The position numbers and the translations under genes were made by a program. From contig CM023457.1 in assembly GCA_013339765.2 (NCBI GenBank), positions 78,178,192 to 78,242,191 of the forward strand: a stretch of 64,000 nucleotides of DNA. Direction: 5' to 3'. Source of the stretch: Haemaphysalis longicornis. Its lineage: Eukaryota; Arthropoda; Arachnida; Ixodida; Ixodidae. Below, piece by piece: positions 48,218 through 60,200 of the stretch. Numbering within the stretch: position 1 is the first letter of the stretch; each line of letters opens with the position of its first letter. A model generated the notes under the pieces. The model saw nothing but the letters and a program-made list of their open reading frames with translations. It made no database searches and had not been told where the DNA came from.

Positions 48218-48516
48218 CTTATGTCGAAGGGCTCTATGAAGGCGCTTTGAATATACCTTAATTAACCCATCTTGCGGAAGGAATTTCGAGTCGAGATCAC
48301 AAAAGAGGATAAGCTGCCACTACAGAAATTTATTTCCGGTATTGCACCGTCTCGGTGAAAATCTTTTCCTTCGGTTTTATTGTTATCCGTGCGGTTTCAG
48401 CAACGTAACGGGTGACGATACACACGCACACACTCTGACACTGCATTTTACATCGTAGGTTCATATTTTCCCTCCTCCAATACTCAACACTGGAACAAAA
48501 CTGATGACCAACATAC

Positions 48517-48698
48517 CAGCAGGCGTTCCAGAAGTATGATTCTCCGCTGTTCTATGTATCGCCTCGTGACTGCTTTGCTCCTCTCGTGGCTTGGTAACGG
48601 GGGAAATCTCTGTAAAGAAATCTGTTGCTGCAGGGCCTTTCATTACGGATGTTATGGGTACTTTCAGTGAGCTCATGTTCGGCAATTAGCCCTCCTAC
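48517..48698 (-). pseudogene. Cassette module copy, type d
   Basis: Acceptor 'cgacag|GT' and donor G|GTATGT flank a 182-nt segment. It is open from MSSLKVPITSVMKGPAATDF to TSGTPAG, but it enters out of frame by one base. Its duplicate at 62,143-62,324 has the same one-base deficit, so the break predates the duplication. Confidence 0.5.
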
Positions 48699-48719
48699 CT
48701 GTCGAAAGGCTTCCCGCAG

Positions 48720-49530
48720 TTTTTTCGAACCACTGTGATTCAGGATAAAGTGGATCTGGAATTGAAATTCCAGTTAAGAAAAATGAATACGTTGGTACTA
48801 CAGAAACTTATCGTTGTGTTTCAATACTACTTACTTGGCCGGCATAAAGGGACTACTAATGCATCCGCCTTGTTTCCGAACGATTTGACGATGCACACTC
48901 ACTACAGATTTTAGGTGGTTTTCTCACAGAATTATACAAAGCTATGACCTACTTACATGTATATCCAGCCTGGAGGCGCATTTTTTTCGTAAATAAAGAA
49001 CGTTCAGGCGGACTTTCCAGAACATACGGGAGTTTTCGACAAAGCAGTAGTCGAGTTACGGCAGTCTAGCAGTTGGATGGTGGTAGCAAGAAGTTCTGCT
49101 GACAGTGCAGGCAGGTGGTTTTATATCTCGATTGCCCGACTGTCAATCGATTTGACACCCATGCTGAAAAACTGTGCAATTATCGCTGGAAATGCCTTGC
49201 ACCGTTCCTCAGGTACACTGCAATGGTTTCGTTCTCTCAGTAATACGCAATAGAAAGCCAAATTTGTACCGTCATCAATAATCATTCCATGGCTCACGCA
49301 TATTGTCAGAGGCTGATACTGACTGGCAGTGATAAGGGCTGCACGCGGGAATATCTTGAATTATATCTAAAAAATGGTGTCACGCTGACTGTCGCTATAG
49401 TTCAAATTAACTGCTAGTACGGGGCCATAGCTGCCACATCCGTACAGTAGATTTCTTATATACTCCGTTTCCATTCCTCCACTCCTTAGCTAGAATGTGT
49501 GACTGTTTATTACAACCCCACCCCTACCCA
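48720..49530. repeat. Tail block, copy 2 of 3
   Basis: Homologous to 13,376-14,300 and 62,350-63,150. On the minus strand it lies 5' of the modules. Confidence 0.65.
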
Positions 49531-51164
49531 TACGCTAGACGCGCCGTATACGTCCATCGCGGATGGGAAGTGACGTCACTTTTTCAAAGCAAGCCTTTAC
49601 ACATGCCGCACCAGTTAAAGCAAAGTGCACAAATGACAGGTCACACACAGCCCAGCCCTCCGTGCCAAAGTGCAATACAAACAATAAAATGATGAACACT
49701 AGCATCGAAACAAAACGAGCATAACGTGTCTAATAATGCAGTGTTCTATAAGAATGCGAAAACTATGGGTACTATTTTGCAAATCGCTTGGGGGAACAGC
49801 TGTTGCAAGCTTTCAAAAAGCCGTGATTTCCAGCCCACTCCAGGGAGCAGTGGCTGGTACGCTAGCCCCAATTCAATATGCCTATCTGTCTTACATTTTC
49901 TAGAGGTACTATTATGTTGACCTTAGCAAAAGTTCCCTGCACGTATTTATAAGCATCTCCCATTGAAATCTAGAATTAACGGCAGCTTCAGTGTATGGCC
50001 TTGAAACATGACAGCACGGCCCACCTGTGTCTTCTATCTGACGCGGTTGAAGTGACGTTAAGGATCCCGTAATACTTTGTCATTTGTCACTCTCACTGCC
50101 ACTGTCTTTTTGACACTTTGTCAGTGTCACATTGACACCTTGGCACTAAAAACAGCGCTAAATCGTACATTGAGAAGGACGTGGCAGAGGACAGGCACTA
50201 ACTAACAGCTGCGGTTTTCTACTACGTAAAACACGAAATCTAGAGGCAGTATATCCATGAACCGAATACGCCCAAGCACCTTGTCTAAAGTACTATTACT
50301 ACACGCCGAAAAAATTGTACTCGGATACAATCGGCCCTTTAGGAGGGCAACGGACGCTTGGTTCACACAACTGCTGCATGTGCTGCAGGGGCGCATGCAC
50401 GAGCGCATGCTCCATGAGCCACTACATGAATTTCCACCGATTTGAAGGAACTACAATGGCCACCTCTACAATATCTATATAATAAAAAGCAATGGTCAGC
50501 AGTCAGTCAAAATCGGCATGAACAAAGCACAATTCGATACAATGGAGTTACGAGGCTATAGAATCAATGCACTAAGTTTGGGAATGTGGTTAAATATGCC
50601 GTTTCATATGATGGTCCGCGGCCCTTTATCGTGATCGGCACTCACATGATAGTCTAATGAGGGGAGGGCTAGGGACACGCAGGAAGCAATTTTGCCGATA
50701 AGATGTGCACCCCCACTGGTGCACACCTTCAGTTATTCACAGTTTAAAGGTCGTCAAAAGATGTCTGGACCTCGCCCAAAAAAATTCCTTGATGCACGGA
50801 AAGCCCCTTCCTTATTTTCGGACCGAAATTGCCTTGATCCTGACAAAAAACATCCTATTACTTTATAGGCTAAATTTAATGGGTACGGGAAAATGGAAAT
50901 ATGTGGTCTATGTATTTTGACTCGATCCTACAAGTACAAAGTTGTTTAACGTACGTTGTTTAACACGTACGATTGCCTTTGCACACAGCTTTAGTGGTCA
51001 TTTGTTTCAAAGATGAATGCCATAGACCAGGGTTCTGTCATCTCGGGCAGAGTTAATGCCAGCCTGCTGAATTTTTTTTCGCAGTTACAGCATTTTCGCG
51101 GGATATCACAGCGCGAAAACATGCTTTTTTGCCTTTTAAGTTGTTTCGAACGCTGTACGTATCT

Positions 51165-51348
51165 GTTGTCTGTGTGTGTGCGTGCATGTGTGTGGTGTGT
51201 GTGTGTGTGTTGTGTGCGTGTGTGTATGTGTGTGTGTGTGTGTGTGTACGTGCGCGCGTGCGTGTGTATGCGTACGTGCGCGCGCGTGTGTGTGTGTGTT
51301 TGTGTGTGTATGCGTGCCTGCGTGCGTGCGTGCGTGCGTGTGCGTGTT

Positions 51349-51379
<31 letters not shown>

Positions 51380-51432
51380 GCGTGTGCGTGTGCGTGCGTG
51401 CGTGCGTGCGTGTGAGTGCACGTGCACGTGCG
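51165..51432. repeat. (TG)n/(CG)-interrupted microsatellite
   Basis: About 260 bp of alternating purine-pyrimidine sequence: TG with CG, TA and TGCG interruptions. Long Cys/Val or His/Thr frames here are artefacts of the repeat. Confidence 0.95.
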
Positions 51433-52149
51433 CGAAAACAGCGTAATACCGATAAGCTCTAGGAAGGCGACTACAATAGTCAAATAATCTGTTTGGCTTC
51501 CACGGGTACCAATCGATCATTTTTTGCCGTTTTATTTTAATATACGTAGGGGTTTCAAGTATCTACTGCAATCTCGCTACCATTATTATTTGCCCTGTGT
51601 GAAAACGTCATGGTTTTGTGCGATGCGTTTCACACCGCTATCGACTCTACATGTGTATTTTTTCGAAAGACTGTTTCTGAATTTCTTGATTTCCTGAGGT
51701 AAGATTCTGCACATAATTTGTTGGCATGACATATTAAGGGCATTTTTTTCGGTGAGCAAGTTAAGGGGATAACTAATATCTGTATGCACAACATCTGCAG
51801 TAAGTAAGTTGTTCGCGATATTAGTGAATAAACACATCAAGTGGAGAACTACCCATCGTAACTCGAGTAAAGATTGTTATGACACTACTTAGACCACGTC
51901 CATTTATGGTAGACTGGAAGTCTCTCTGTACGTTTGTATATGCAAGCATGCATGCCAATAAACGGCACAGCACGTTTACCCTGCCTACTGCGGAAAAAAT
52001 ACCCTAGCCATTTGGACAGTATACGTACACTTCATGATGCTGAAGTATACGCACGTCTCTGTAATAGTATCGCGTTAAAAGTTGTGCAAAGCGTTTCAAG
52101 TAGTGTTGCCATGTCTTGATGTAGGGTTTAACGCGCCGACGCAACTAAG

Positions 52150-52349
52150 GCGATGAGGCGCCGCCGTAGTGGGGGCTCCGGATTAATTTGACCACCTGGG
52201 GATCTTTAAACGTGCGCCGAAATCTCGTACACACGGGCGTTTTTGCTTTCGACATCCATCAGAAAAGCGACCGCCGCGGCCGGGAATCGAACCCGCGACC
52301 TCGTGCTCAGCAGCGCAACGCCTTAGCCACTGAGCCACCGCGGCGGGTT
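52150..52349 (-). repeat. Full tRNA-derived SINE (Ruka-like)
   Basis: Minus strand: 'ccgcggtggctcagtggctaaggcgttgcgc' (A box), 'gaggtcgcgggttcgattcccggccgcgg' (B box), then a tail with 'gatttcggcgcacgtttaaagatccccaggtggtcaaat'. This is the clearest SINE in the window. The head type is typical of tick tRNA-derived SINEs. Confidence 0.85.
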
Positions 52350-53213
52350 AGTGTTGCCATGTCATCTACTTTATCTGTCAAAGACCGCCCATTTAAAGGA
52401 GAAAAAAAGAAACCACATAGGGGTTTTTTTTCGTGTTTACTAACGGTTGGATTTCGGTCGGTTGAATTCCCATAATTTGATAATTGCTCGGAACGCACGA
52501 AATATGCGTTCCGTGCGTTCCAAACAACAAGTACGAGATTTTCCGAAATAAAACCGGAAAACGTGTTGTGTTTTAGAACCATGCGTGACTACAAAAAATA
52601 ATACCGCTGTGCAACCAATTCACTTATGCGTCACCCCGGGCATATTCTACGTCGAAAATTCAAAGGCACCAGTAACTACCCTAATGGCACCAGTAACTAA
52701 TTCTACCTTTCTACTGCATTGGTGTGCGGTAACGTTTTGTTAAACGTAGCGCACAGGCTGCGAAGGCCGAGTTTTCGTCCTCTGCGCTAAGACTTAACAG
52801 GCTCCAGAAGAAGCTACATCATAAGAAAGTTATTGGAGATGACACACAGCTTAAGTCTTAAGCAGGCCACACAACATAAAGATTTTGTGGCAAGATCCCG
52901 TTTCTGAAGCCAAAGTTCCCTTCATCAGAGCAGCCACTGCAATGCCGCCAAAAAACTGGTGTGGAAAGCACGGCTTGGCAAGCCAAATTTATTCCGCTCA
53001 ACTTACAAAACCAAGCACTGAAGGTGTCACAAATGAAGACTGAGCTCCGCCATTCTGTGGTGTATATGCGGTTAAGCAGCCCAACACAATTCCACATCTC
53101 TGCTTCACCAAAAAGCACAGCTTGACATCTGCCCAGAAATGATGACTTAAGAACAATATCAATCGATGGCGCATAGGGTCAATTTCCAGGGGAGCTACGT
53201 CACGGCCGCTTAC

Positions 53214-53333
53214 CTGAGCAGATGCCGTCGATCATCAACTTCCCTGGTCCACAGACGCACTTCCCTGTCGTCTCCTGGCAGGTCATCCCAATTTCAGCGC
53301 ACCATGTGTTTATTGCTTCCCCGCAGACTGGTT
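53214..53333 (-). CDS. EB/EGF-like cysteine-rich exon
   Basis: A pyrimidine-rich acceptor 'cccttctttttttgttgaag|AA' at 53,333 and a consensus donor CTCAG|GTAAGC at 53,214 bound 120 nt, phase 1 to phase 1, fully open. The exon reads PVCGEAINTWCAEIGMTCQE, then TTGKCVCGPGKLMIDGICS: six cysteines spaced 7-6-6-1-10. The C-x-C-x-P-G step is typical of EB and EGF-like modules of secreted arthropod proteins. It is alone in unique DNA between module clusters, on the same strand and phase as the cassette and deacetylase exons. It may belong to the same gene or to an independent one. Confidence 0.65.
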
Positions 53334-53388
53334 CTTCAACAAAAAAAGAAGGGAAGACCTATCAGAAACACCATCACTCTCAGTTACC

Positions 53389-53438
53389 GACAGTGCATCA
53401 TTCATCCGACAAAGTCTTCGGATGAATGATGCACTGTC
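53389..53438. repeat. Perfect 21-bp foldback at a duplication boundary
   Basis: Arms at 53,389-53,409 and 53,418-53,438 are exact reverse complements, with an 8-base loop. Module-block homology begins immediately after the right arm. Confidence 0.9.
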
Positions 53439-53534
53439 CTCGGCGTTGTGCTTTATCTTCGCATGTCCACCCTTCTCACAACACTGCAGCTGTTCCTACT
53501 GTTACTCAGTGTACGGACACTGATCCTCACTTTC

Positions 53535-53629
53535 CGCCTCCATCAGAAAAGCAGTGACCGCGGCCTCGATCGAACCGGCCTCCTTGGTCTCAGGAGCACA
53601 GCGTCATAGCCACTGAGTTATCGCGGAGG
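53535..53629 (-). repeat. tRNA-derived SINE (Ruka-like)
   Basis: Same position and type as 43,498-43,592. Confidence 0.7.
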
Positions 53630-53846
53630 GTAACTGCGGGCTTGCTGCAGCACCTCCGCGAAAGAGGACAGCCGCTGTTGCCGAGTTCTGACGATGGTAG
53701 GTGTCAGTGCTACCTTTTCCCTTCAGTTTAATTATTACCAGTGCGGCGGCGGCAATGGAAGAGGGGACACACGCACAAAAATAAATTGCAATTCGCTGCG
53801 TAGGTCCACATTTTTCCTACTCCATAATAAATTCCGGTATACGTAT

Positions 53847-54032
53847 CACTAGTGGGGGCAGAACTGACAGGCCTTGCTGTAGTATGTCCGGTCAGGAGGC
53901 TGCTTTTCCGCTCAGATAGCTCGGTCCCGATGGAACTCGCCTCTAGAAACAAAACTTCAGCTGCAGGGCCTTTTATGGCGACAATTATGGGTAATTTCTT
54001 TGAAGAGAACTCTGCGCAAGTAGTGCTGATAC
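53847..54032 (-). pseudogene. Cassette module copy with both splice sites lost
   Basis: The 186-nt frame (STTCAEFSSKKLPI, KGPAAEVLFLEASS, TTARPVSSAPTS) is open, but the acceptor reads 'gacatg' instead of 'gacag' and the donor reads ATACGT instead of GTACGT. The open frame with dead splice sites suggests recent loss of use. Confidence 0.55.
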
Positions 54033-55839
54033 ATGTCAAAAGGCTTCCTCTAAGCTTTTTGAACCAACTGGAATAAGCCGATCATCCATCTGGAATCTCG
54101 AGTCGCGTTGACAAAAATGACTACGGTGGCACTACACAAACATCCTCATGCTTTAACAGAAATAACTTGGGAGGCACAAAGGGAATAATAAAGCATCCGC
54201 CTTTTCTCAAGTATGTCCTTTCAGCACGATTGTTTTCTGCCCGACGTGGCCAGAAGTGGTGTTAAGAAACCCGCAAAACCCGCTTTCAATTTCTGTCTAC
54301 AGCTCCAGAGAAAAGTGGGGCTGTGACCCCTTTCTTGTCTACAGAAGGACATTTTTGCGCTCCACGGCCAACAGCCCAGTACGTTTATAGGATTAACGCC
54401 GAGGTTAGTTGCTTCATAGTCTGAAGAGGAGGGCCGAGCAGCGCACATTTTGACTATACACGAGGAAAATTCACGCAAGTTACACTAGTGGCGCAACGCT
54501 GGGGGAACAGCAGCTAGGGATGCTGGCAACTATCGTTTCGCCGGAGACCCGGCTGTTGCCACTCACTTGAACTCCCGAACTTGCCGCCGAAAGTCCGCTA
54601 TGACTGGCAAACCCGGATTATGTTGTCCTCGGGCTTTCGCATCTCTCCCGAAGTGGACCGCGTTAGCGCAGCCCTATGAAGACCATGGCAACAGTCTTCG
54701 CGAATTTGGCGTCCCTAGCGGGAACTCGGCGTCTTGTGCTTCCCCGTAAGGCGCAAAACGCACGGGAACTGGTGAGCAGAGCCGCACGCGAGAGATCACG
54801 ACACGAAGCTGGGCAGAGTATTCTAGGGGGTCGAGCTGCAGGACGCCTGGTGTTCCTCACAAGGCGGTACGCTCACCTGCGCTTAGTTTTCTTTGAGATA
54901 ATTTTGCAAGCTCCTCCTGTGGCGCATAACCGATACCAATCCTGAAAGACGCCGAGCGCTGCTCATGAAAGCGCACGCATCTGTGTGCTCTGCTGTTCTG
55001 CGTTTTCAGGTAGCACTCGAGACCTGAACTAAGGTTAGACAGCTGCGCTTTTCAAAGGTACTGCGATGCCTTGTCATACGACAGCGTAATTTTTAGACTT
55101 GTGTGTCCATATGTATCCTGACAGTCAAACAATGCAAGCAAACCAAGACTTCTTGATTCTATCACTTAACCCTAACTCCCGTTGCCCTACATCATTTCTT
55201 TTAGCCAGAAATCCATTCTGAACCATCTAAGGGTGTGAAAATGATGTCTTTTTGGGAAAAGGTCGAAGAGGACAAGCCGACCAATTTTATTTTACTTTCT
55301 ACTGCCGATGCTCGCATTATTCCTCTGGCTTCTTGTTTCCTTGTTTTAACTATAACTACTTTTGTGGAAAGATTGGTTGCAGGCAAAACCCTATCAGTGC
55401 AGCCTACTATAGCTGATTATAACCTTAAGCTTATTGAATCCTAAAGACTGTTTCGGAGCGGTTGACTGTCTCGAAGAGACAACTTGTTAATTACCTTTGC
55501 AAATTTGCTAACAGCAATTTTTTGTCACATAGATCAACGATGATAGCCTCTCATAACCTCTGATGACGGGCGTTGAAATTCAAGCTGCCTGTCAAGGAAG
55601 TCTCTCGAGTTAGACGTATGCTGCTCTGCAATATATCGCTTCGGCAATATGGCATTTGTGCCTTTTCACCGTACTTGTCTCGTGGCGACACACGTCCACC
55701 TGAACGGCCTACCGCTAACGGCTGGCTTCTCTAGCATGGTCTTCGGCGTTGTGCTTCATGGGCGCATGTCCTCGCTTCTCAGAATCCTGCAGCTGCTCCC
55801 ACTATTACTCCTCGTGTACATACAGTGCTCCTCGCTTCA

Positions 55840-55925
55840 CGCCTCCATCAGAAAAGCAGCCACTGCGGCTGCGATAGAACCCCTGTCCTAAGGCTCGGCA
55901 GCAGAACTAGCCACTGAGCCACCGC
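55840..55925 (-). repeat. tRNA-derived SINE (Ruka-like)
   Basis: Same position and type as 45,834-45,928; slightly truncated head. Confidence 0.7.
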
Positions 55926-56160
55926 TACGAGATTTGAAGCAACATAACAGCAACAATTCGCAGCCGGTATTGCCACTTCACACGGGCCAGAGCTATCGGT
56001 GCAACTCTTTCCACTGAGGAATAATATAATCCGTGGGATGGCGACAATGACAGAGGTGACGATACACACGCGCACACAATGTCATCGCCCCCAGTCTTCC
56101 TATGTCCATATTTTTTCCCCTGCATTAGTGCCCAGTGGCTTGAAGATGACCCATACGTAC

Positions 56161-56338
56161 CACTAGGGGTACCAGAAGAGTCGGGCGCCGCAGTTGCATG
56201 TTCGGTTTTGTGGCCGCTTTCCCACTCTGGCGGGTCGGGTCCGGCGGACGTCGCCTCTGTAAAGAAAGCCGCAGTTGCAGAACCTTTCATTGTGTACGTT
56301 TCATGGGTAATTTCATTTAGATGATGTTAGAATAATTA
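56161..56338 (-). pseudogene. Cassette module copy, 5' end cut by a duplication junction
   Basis: Donor CCTAGTG|GTACGTATGGG is intact and the frame MKGSATAAFFTEATSAGPDP through ATAAPDSSGTPSG is open. The module stops at about 56,338, where sequence of the next duplicated block ('taacttgttaatcacc') begins, so its acceptor is missing. Confidence 0.6.
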
Positions 56339-56715
56339 CCTTTTTTAACTTGTTAATCACCTCTACGAATTGGCTAACAGCAAGTTTTTCTTTGTCACAT
56401 AGAAAAACGGTGATAGCCTCCCATACTCGAGGCGGAAGTGCGTTTAAAGTTTTTAAATTCAAGCTGCTGTCACAGAAGCCTCTCGAGTTCCACGCATGCT
56501 CCTCTACAATTTATCTCTCCGGCAATATGACATTTCCGTCTTTTTGCCGTATTTCGCGCTTGGAAACACACGATCTCCTGCGCGGCCTACCGCTTACGGA
56601 TGGCTTCCGTACCATGGTCTTCGGCGTTGTGCTTCATCGGCGCATGTCCTCCCTTCTCACAACCCTGCAGCTGTTCCTACTCTTACTCATTGTACACACA
56701 CTGCTTCTTACTTTC

Positions 56716-56808
56716 CGCCTACATCAGAAAAGCAGTGACCGCGGCCTCGATTCAACCGGCGTCCTTGGTCCGACCAGCACAGCGCCATAGCCACTGAGTT
56801 AGTGCGGA
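56716..56808 (-). repeat. tRNA-derived SINE (Ruka-like)
   Basis: Same position and type as 43,498-43,592. Confidence 0.7.
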
Positions 56809-57028
56809 GGGTAACTGTGGGATTGCTGCAGACCTCCGCGACAGAGGGCAACCGCTGTTGCCGCATTCTGACGACGGCAGGTGTCAGTGCTACGTTCTCC
56901 CTACAGTTTATTATAACCCGTGCGCCGGCGGCAACGGAAGAGGTGACATACGCACACACTGTTACATTGAGATCAACTCCGTGGGTCCACATTTTTCCTT
57001 CTCCCATAATAAATACTGCCATACGTAC

Positions 57029-57214
57029 CACTAGTCGGGGCAGAAGTGGCAGGCCTTGCTGTTGTATGTTCGGTGAGGCGGCTGCTCTTCTGCTCAGGTA
57101 GCTCGGTCCCGATGGAACTCGACTCTGGAAAGAAAGCTTCAGCTGCAGGGCCTTTCCTGGCGGAAATAAAAGGTAATTTCACTGAAGAAAAGTCTGGCCA
57201 AGTAGTGCTGGTAC
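57029..57214 (-). CDS. Cassette exon, Thr/Ser/Pro-rich module, splice-competent
   Basis: Acceptor 'gcctttttacag|GT' at 57,214 and donor ACTAGTG|GTACGTATGG at 57,029. The 186 nt run phase 1 to phase 1 with no stop: TSTTWPDFSSVKLPFISARK, GPAAEAFFPESSSIGTELPE, then QKSSRLTEHTTARPATSAPT. It aligns with the 48-kb exon and the array module through K-P--S--KG-A--AFF-E, TE and TS--SG. The pyrimidine-rich acceptor is the best of all copies. Joined to the deacetylase exon at 40,858 it would give an in-frame Gly codon (G|GA). Function unknown; likely an extracellular linker. Confidence 0.5.
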
Positions 57215-59024
57215 CTGTAAAAAGGCTTCCTCTAGGCTTTTTCAACCAATCGGAATCAGACCATCGTGCAGCTGGAACTTCCGGTCGAGTTGATAAAATT
57301 GAGGAACGTTGGCCATGCACAAACTTATCCTCATGTTTTAACAGAAATGACTTGGGCGGCACAAAGGGTATAGTAAAGCATCCGGCTTTTCTAAAGTATG
57401 TCCTTTCAGCACGGTGGAATTCTGCCTGACGTGGCCGAACTGGTATTTAGGAACCCGCAAAACCTGCTTTCAATTTCTGTCTCTACAGCTTTAGAGTAAA
57501 GTAGGGCTGAGACCCCTTTCTTGTCTACAGAAGCACATTTTTGCACTCCACGGCCTACTGCCCAGTGCATTTTTAGGGTTGAGGCCGAGGCTACTTGCTT
57601 CATAGTCTGAAAAGGCGGGCAGAGCACCGCACATTTTGACAATACACAGAGAAACAAAATTGGCGCAAGTTCCATTATTGGTGCAATGCTGGAGGGACAG
57701 CAGTATTGGTGGCACCTACGTTCTTCGCCGGAGAACCGGCTGTTGCCACTCACATGAATTTCCGAACTTGCCGCTGAAAGTCCGCTATGACTGTCAAACG
57801 CGAATCATTTTGTCCTCAGCCTTTCGCATCTCTCCTAAAGTGGACCACGTTAGCCCGCCCTAGAAGCCATGGCAACAGTCTTCGCGAATTTGGCGTTTGT
57901 AGCGGGAACTCGGTGTCTGTGCTCCCCACTTCAGGCGCAAACGCACGGGAACTGGTGAGCAGAGCAGCACGCGAGAGATCACGAAACGAAAGCTGGGCAG
58001 AGTATTTATAGGGTCGAGCTGCAGGACGCCTGGTGTTCCTCACAAGGCGGTACGCTCACCTGCGCTTAGTTTTCTTTGGAATAATTTTGCAAGCTCCTCC
58101 TGTGGCGCATACCGATACGCAATCCTGAAACGCCGAGCGCTCCTCATGAAGCGCACGCTCACGTGTGCTCTGCTGTTCTGCGTTTTCAGTGTAGCACTCG
58201 AGACCTGAACTAAAGTTAGACAGCTGCGCGATTTAAAAGGTACTGCGATGGCCTTTGTCATACGACGCGTAATTTTAGACTTTGGTGTCCTATGTATCCT
58301 GACAGTCAAACAATGCAAGCAACCAAGACTTCCTTGATTCTATCACTTAACCCTAACTCCCGCTGCCCTACATCATTTCTTTTAGCCAGAAATCCATTCT
58401 GAACCATCTAAGGGTGTGAAAATGATGTCTTTTTGGGAAAAGGTCGAAGAGGACAAGCCGACCCAATTTTATTTTACTTTCTACTGCCGATGCTCGCATT
58501 ATTCCTCTGGCTCTTGTTTCCTTGTTTTAACTATAACTACTTTTCTGGAAAGATTGGTTGCAGGCAAACCCTATCAAGTGGAGCCTACTATAGCTTATTA
58601 TAACCTTAAGCTTATTGCATCCTAAAGAGTGTTTTGGGAGCGGTTGACTGTCTCGAAGAGACAACTGTTAATTGCCTTTGCAAATTTGCTAACAGCAATT
58701 TTTTGTCACATAGATCAACGATGATAGCCTCTCATAACCTCTGATGACGGGCGGTGAAATTCAAGCTGCTTGTCAAGGAAGTCTCTCGAGTTGAGACGTA
58801 TGCTGCTCTGACAATATATCGCTGCGGCAATATGGGCATTTCTGCCTTGTCACCGTTGCTTGTCTCGTGGGTGACACACGTCCACTGAAACGGCCTACCG
58901 CTAACGGCTGGCTTCTCTAGCATGGTCTTCGGCGTGGTGCTTCATGGGCGCATGTCCTCTCTTCTCAGAATCCTGCAGCTGCTCCCACTATTACTCCTCG
59001 TGTACATACAGTGCTCCTCGCTTC

Positions 59025-59113
59025 ACGCCTCCATCAGAAAAGCAGCCAACTGCGGCTGCGATAGAACCCCTGTCCTAAGGCTCGGCAGCAGAACTAGCCA
59101 CTGAGACCCACCG
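59025..59113 (-). repeat. tRNA-derived SINE (Ruka-like)
   Basis: Same position and type as 45,834-45,928. Confidence 0.7.
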
Positions 59114-59348
59114 CTACGAGATTTGAAGCAACATAACAGCAACAATTCGCAGCCGGTATTGCCACTTCACACGGGCCAGAGCTATCGGTGCAACTCTTTC
59201 CACTGAGGAATAATATATCCGTGGGATGGCGACAATGACAGAGGTGACGATACACACGCGCACACAATGTCATCGCCCCCAGTCTTCCTATGTCCATATT
59301 TTTTCCCCTGCATTAGTGCCCAGTGGCTTGAAGATGACCCATACGTAC

Positions 59349-59535
59349 CACTAGGGGTACCAGAAGAGTCGGGCGCCGCAGTTGCATGTTCGGTTTTGTG
59401 GCCGCTTTCCCACTCTGGCGGTTCGGGTTCGGTGGACATCGCCTCTGTAAAGAAAGCCGCAGTTGTAGAACCTTTCATTGTGTACGTTTCATGGGTAATT
59501 TCATTGAGATGATGTTAGGCAAGTAGTGCTCCTAC
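59349..59535 (-). pseudogene. Cassette module copy, type II, out of frame at its 5' end
   Basis: Acceptor 'cgccag|GT' and donor G|GTACGTATGGG are intact. The 3' two-thirds (MKGSTTAAFFTEAMSTEPEP, WESGHKTEHATAAPD, TPSG) are open. A one-base shortage near the 5' end, shared with the 46-kb copy, brings an early stop. Confidence 0.5.
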
Positions 59536-59739
59536 CTGGCGAACGGCCTGACGTAGGCTCTCTGAACCAGTCTGAATCACTCCGTAGTGAAGCTGGAATT
59601 GCGTACAGATTACATAAATAAATAGGCAAGCACTACTTTAATATATCTCATGTTTCAACATTGATAACTTGTCCGGAAAAAAAGGAGTACTAGTGTGTCC
59701 GCCTTGTTACCAAACGATTTGAAGCTGCGAACTCACTAC

Positions 59740-60200
59740 AGTTTTACAGCGAAGCTGTTAGCCCCTAGTTGGACGGATAATTTCGGGTCGTAAACAAAAA
59801 ACCTAGGCAGAGCTCAGCAGTCTCGACCAAAACGCGGAGCTCATGCGTCCGGCTAGGCAGACATATAGCACAGAGATCAGTATTCGTGTAAAGAAAAAAC
59901 CACAAAACTTGCATCTTAACCACATCATGGATGATAAGGCGCCTGCGAACAATAATACCCTCCCCCTTAATGTGTTCCTGGTAAAAATTAGGTTCTCGAA
60001 AAGAGGGGGTGACGTGATTCGAGGGCGAGCGCATGCGTCAGGCTAGGCACGATCTAGCATTTGCCGCCAGAGAAGCCGAGCGCTAGCGACAATCCCGCCA
60101 AAACGACGAGGAACATTTCATACCCTCCCCCTTCAGCGTGTTAGTGGTTTACAACAGCTTCGCTGGACATCCACTTTCGCAGGGCGGGATGGCGGCCATT
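59740..60200. mobile_element. MITE-like insertion with ~13-bp terminal inverted repeats
   Basis: The left end 'acagcgaagctgtt' and the inner right end 'aacagcttcgctg' are inverted repeats. The homologous empty site lies at 46,555-46,570 ('ctcactagggtttttaggctgcc'), against 59,728-60,210 here, so about 460 bp were gained after the segmental duplication. No coding frame fits a transposase. Sequence continues about 30 bp beyond the inner repeat before homology resumes. Confidence 0.65.

Larger units (their letters stand above)
43130..50125. repeat. Segmental duplication, left copy
   Basis: Sequence from 'aacttgttaattac' to 'ctgtctttttgacac' matches 56,345-63,745 in the same order: SINE, module type I, gene-poor spacer, SINE, module type II, THAP-like remnant, module types c and d, tail. 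Landmark offsets are 13.19-13.63 kb. Divergence is visible in every line, so it is not an assembly overlap. Confidence 0.8.
50130..53213. other. Unique interval between the duplicated segments
   Basis: Not duplicated elsewhere in the window. It holds the TG/CG microsatellite (51.17-51.43 kb), a full SINE (52.15-52.35 kb) and otherwise AT-rich DNA. An 86-codon minus-strand frame at 52,858-53,118 follows the cysteine-rich exon but has no splice support. Confidence 0.5.

Noticed and set aside
51013..51520. Long frames of alternating Cys/Val or His/Thr
   Set aside because: Pure products of the TG/CG microsatellite.
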